A program made the translations under genes and the position numbers. From an uncultured Bacteroidales bacterium (GTDB lineage Bacteria > Bacteroidota > Bacteroidia > Bacteroidales > UBA932), in NCBI GenBank assembly GCA_904501835.1, contig CAJGBW010000070.1:1-5409 (forward strand): DNA of 5,409 nucleotides, read 5' to 3'. This document shows positions 4,588 to 5,409 of the stretch, piece after piece. Below the pieces are notes generated by a model. The model saw nothing but the letters and a program-made list of their open reading frames with translations, was not told the origin of the DNA and did not search any database. How positions within the stretch are numbered: the first letter of the stretch is position 1; each line of letters opens with the position of its first letter.

Positions 4588-4642
4588 GAGGTTTTTTCAA
4601 CTTTTTTTCAAGCCGTCTTGGCGAAACTTTGTTGGGACATTT

Positions 4643-4692
4643 CCCTCTTGACACCCTTATTATACCACAAGCGGTGGGGTTTGTCAAGAGGG
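4643..4692. promoter_or_regulatory. Promoter within an 11-bp inverted repeat
   Basis: CCCTCTTGACA (4643-4653) and TGTCAAGAGGG (4682-4692) are perfect inverted copies 28 bp apart. Between and within them lies a minus-strand promoter: -35 TTGACA (4682-4687), 17-bp spacer, extended -10 TGG-TATAAT (4659-4664). The left arm falls around +1, so a protein binding both arms could close the promoter. On the plus strand T-runs follow the right arm, so terminator action is a second option. Confidence 0.75.
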
Positions 4693-4763
4693 TTTTTCAA
4701 TTTTTTTTCGCTTGTTTGCCACTCCGTCACTTGGGTGGTTATCCGCTCCCTCTCAACACCAAT

Positions 4764-4792
4764 ATTCTATCACACCTTAAGCTGAAATGCAA
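4764..4792 (-). promoter_or_regulatory. Weak distal promoter with shared upstream element
   Basis: -35 TTGCAT (4787-4792), 17-bp spacer, extended -10 TGA-TAGAAT (-10 at 4764-4769). The hexamers are poor, but position and spacing fit the array and the shared 14-bp element lies 3 bp upstream, so it may need an activator. Confidence 0.5.
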
Positions 4793-4795
4793 GTG

Positions 4796-4809
4796 GTAAT
4801 GTTGCACAA
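4796..4809 (-). repeat. 14-bp element upstream of promoter, copy 2
   Basis: Identical to 2626-2639 (TTGTGCAACATTAC on the minus strand). Its TTGCACAA half (4802-4809 on the plus strand) also has an inverted partner, TTGTGCAA, at 4836-4843, just before the plus-strand promoter. Confidence 0.7.
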
Positions 4810-4851
4810 GTTTTGGGAAAAAATAGCCGGCAACTTTGTGCAAAATTTCTC

Positions 4852-4880
4852 TTGACAAAATTGCCGGGGTATGGTATAAT
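4852..4880 (+). promoter_or_regulatory. Plus-strand promoter antisense to the AbrB-like gene
   Basis: -35 TTGACA (4852-4857), 17-bp spacer, extended -10 TGG-TATAAT (4875-4880), all perfect. Predicted start is about 4887. It points right into the 3' end of the AbrB-like gene, and no plus-strand gene follows in the window. It is the only strong promoter here that opposes the neighbouring genes. Confidence 0.87.
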
Positions 4881-4888
4881 GGTAAATT

Positions 4889-4915
4889 CGGCCCGCGTTG
4901 GTCGTGCGCGGGCCG
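4889..4915. other. GC hairpin at plus-strand start and AbrB gene end
   Basis: CGGCCCGCG (4889-4897) pairs with CGCGGGCCG (4907-4915), 9 bp with a 9-nt loop. It begins about 2 nt after the plus-strand start and abuts the stop codon of the minus-strand gene at 4916. The minus-strand tail is only GAATTTACC, so as a terminator it would be weak. It may serve both transcripts. Confidence 0.65.
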
Positions 4916-5134
4916 TCAAATTGTGATTCCAGCTTCACGCAAAATGCGTTTAGCTTCTTCAATTTTATTCAGCACATTGGGGCATTTAATACATAGGTAT
5001 GTATCTCCCTCGTACTCGTGGATGAAGAACTCACAAATGTCACCCGTGTTCAAATTTAACTCTGACCGCAAGCCAGAAGGAACAACAAGGCGTCCCGCAG
5101 AGTCCATTTTTCGTGTCTCTTGAGTAGTTTTCAT
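4916..5134 (-). CDS. AbrB/SpoVT-type transcription regulator
   Basis: A 72-residue protein with the AbrB/SpoVT swapped-hairpin domain. RKMDSAGRLVVPSGLRSELN (8-27) matches the AbrB N-terminal pattern (R-x-D-x-x-GR-V-x-P-x-x-LR-x-x-L), followed by the family's G-D-x-x-E-F strand (LNTGDICEFFI, 28-38) and a closing strand (DTYLCIKCP, 44-52). A basic amphipathic helix (LNKIEEAKRILREAGI, 55-70) ends the protein. Members dimerise and bind DNA, often as transition-state or antitoxin-like regulators; no toxin gene adjoins it here. The ATG at 5134 has GGAG 9 nt upstream. Its promoter is at 5164-5192. A strong promoter on the opposite strand just beyond its stop codon could make an antisense RNA against it. 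Confidence 0.92.
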   Translation of the reverse strand: MKTTQETRKMDSAGRLVVPSGLRSELNLNTGDICEFFIHEYEGDTYLCIKCPNVLNKIEEAKRILREAGITI

Positions 5135-5163
5135 TTACAACATCTCCTTTTCTTTCTGTAATT

Positions 5164-5192
5164 ATTATACCAAAAAAAATGGGAAAAGTCAA
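5164..5192 (-). promoter_or_regulatory. Promoter of the AbrB-like gene
   Basis: -35 TTGACT (5187-5192), 17-bp spacer, extended -10 TGG-TATAAT (-10 at 5164-5169). The -35 directly follows the hairpin that ends the neighbouring gene. Confidence 0.85.
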
Positions 5193-5210
5193 GGGAATGT
5201 TTCCATTCCC
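5193..5210 (-). terminator. Short hairpin ending the deoxyribosyltransferase-like gene
   Basis: On the minus strand GGGAATG-GAAA-CATTCCC, 7 bp with a GNRA loop, directly after the stop codon. It is followed by TTGACTTTT, so the T-run is interrupted and termination may be partial. The tail doubles as the -35 of the AbrB-like gene's promoter. Confidence 0.55.
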
Positions 5211-5211
5211 C

Positions 5212-5409
5212 TTACTTTTGGATGATTGTATCGAAATCAACTGCGGAAGCCTTTTCTTCCCAACAGTCGACCCACTCGGCACGAACAGCCTTGACGCAGG
5301 CATTCATCATCATCAGCGAATACACGGCATTTTCATAACCGCACAACACCTGCACGATTTCCTTGTTGAGTGCCGCCGCAAATCCGGCTTCCCATGCCGT
5401 GCCACTGTC
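5212..5409 (-). CDS. Nucleoside 2-deoxyribosyltransferase-like, C-terminal part
   Basis: An open frame of 65 residues plus TAA, running off the right edge; the N-terminus lies outside the window. It begins DSGTAWEAGFAAALNKEIVQ, which matches the nucleoside 2-deoxyribosyltransferase motif D-x-G-T-x-x-E-x-G-x-A-x-A-L-x-K. Glu 7 of the visible part would be the catalytic nucleophile. The rest (YENAVYSLMMMNACVKAVRA, then EWVDCWEEKASAVDFDTIIQ) fits the family's ending, N-x-M-helix-DF. Such enzymes move deoxyribose between bases or hydrolyse the glycosidic bond, and phages use them in nucleotide salvage. The family also includes non-classical members, so the exact substrate is open. Its stop codon directly abuts the 5193-5210 hairpin. 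Confidence 0.75.
   Translation of the reverse strand, partial: DSGTAWEAGFAAALNKEIVQVLCGYENAVYSLMMMNACVKAVRAEWVDCWEEKASAVDFDTIIQK

Larger units (their letters stand above)
4541..4792 (-). repeat. Tandem promoter repeat, three units of about 100 bp
   Basis: -10 boxes occur at 4559, 4659 and 4764, spaced 100 and 105 bp. Units A and B share TTCCCT, then ATTATACCACA, TTGTCAAGAGG and two T-runs (plus-strand reading). Unit C keeps CTCCCTCTCAACACC and a decayed promoter. This looks like duplication of one promoter segment with later divergence. The gap 4487-4915 holds this array and the plus-strand promoter; I see no gene in it. Confidence 0.7.

Noticed and set aside
1452..4621. Shared 10-mer GCCGTCTTGG at 1452-1461 and 4612-4621
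   Set aside because: A 10-base match is expected by chance in a window of this size, and the contexts differ.
4487..4687. N-terminal extension of the winged-helix protein
   Set aside because: The open frame crosses a perfect promoter and its start, and GGAG before the ATG at 4486 marks the true start.
4836..5123. A 95-codon plus-strand frame downstream of the plus-strand promoter
   Set aside because: Its start lies upstream of the -10, so it would not be in the transcript, and it is a shadow of the AbrB-like gene.
1..5409. CRISPR array, rRNA or insertion sequence
   Set aside because: No regularly spaced direct repeats, no rRNA-like sequence, and no transposase or terminal inverted repeats were seen.

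Overview
The window looks like accessory DNA of a phage (or a related mobile element) infecting a Gram-positive host of the Clostridia type. The basis is the strong AGGAG-type ribosome binding sites, near-consensus sigma-A promoters and small genes resembling those of Clostridia phages. The host assignment is inference from style and family resemblance, not from a database match.

Layout. A plus-strand gene (4-393, possibly 5'-truncated) converges on a minus-strand block, with two back-to-back intrinsic terminators between them (533-566 and 605-636). Everything further right is on the minus strand: a helical phage protein (647-1141), a protein-kinase-fold protein (1954-2565), an HTH plus GIY-YIG-like protein (2809-3489), a small basic phage protein (3625-4011), a winged-helix protein (4109-4486), an AbrB/SpoVT-type regulator (4916-5134) and the C-terminal end of a nucleoside 2-deoxyribosyltransferase-like enzyme running off the right edge (5212-5409). 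Several open frames have upstream start codons that the ribosome binding site rules out, and I moved the starts accordingly.

Only about 62 percent of the window is protein coding, and the gaps are rich in signals. I find twelve promoter-like sites, all with exactly 17 bp between -35 and -10. Every fully visible minus-strand gene has at least one, so the genes appear to be transcribed largely one by one. Several promoters share further parts: a 14-bp element exactly 3 bp upstream of two -35 boxes, roughly 100-bp tandem promoter repeats upstream of the winged-helix gene, repeated hairpin plus A-tract plus promoter cassettes, and three promoters that place a GC-rich hairpin at or just after +1.

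The most unusual part is the 812-bp gap 1142-1953. It holds a free-standing promoter and an intrinsic terminator that bound a predicted RNA of about 378 nt. That RNA has many nested helices, a tRNA-like stacked arm and a 9-codon micro-ORF with a Pro-Pro-Pro run and a good ribosome binding site. Next to it is a second promoter with a terminator only about 40 nt downstream, then about 230 bp of palindrome-rich DNA without a credible gene. The structured RNA is the best candidate for something undescribed; its function cannot be read from the sequence.
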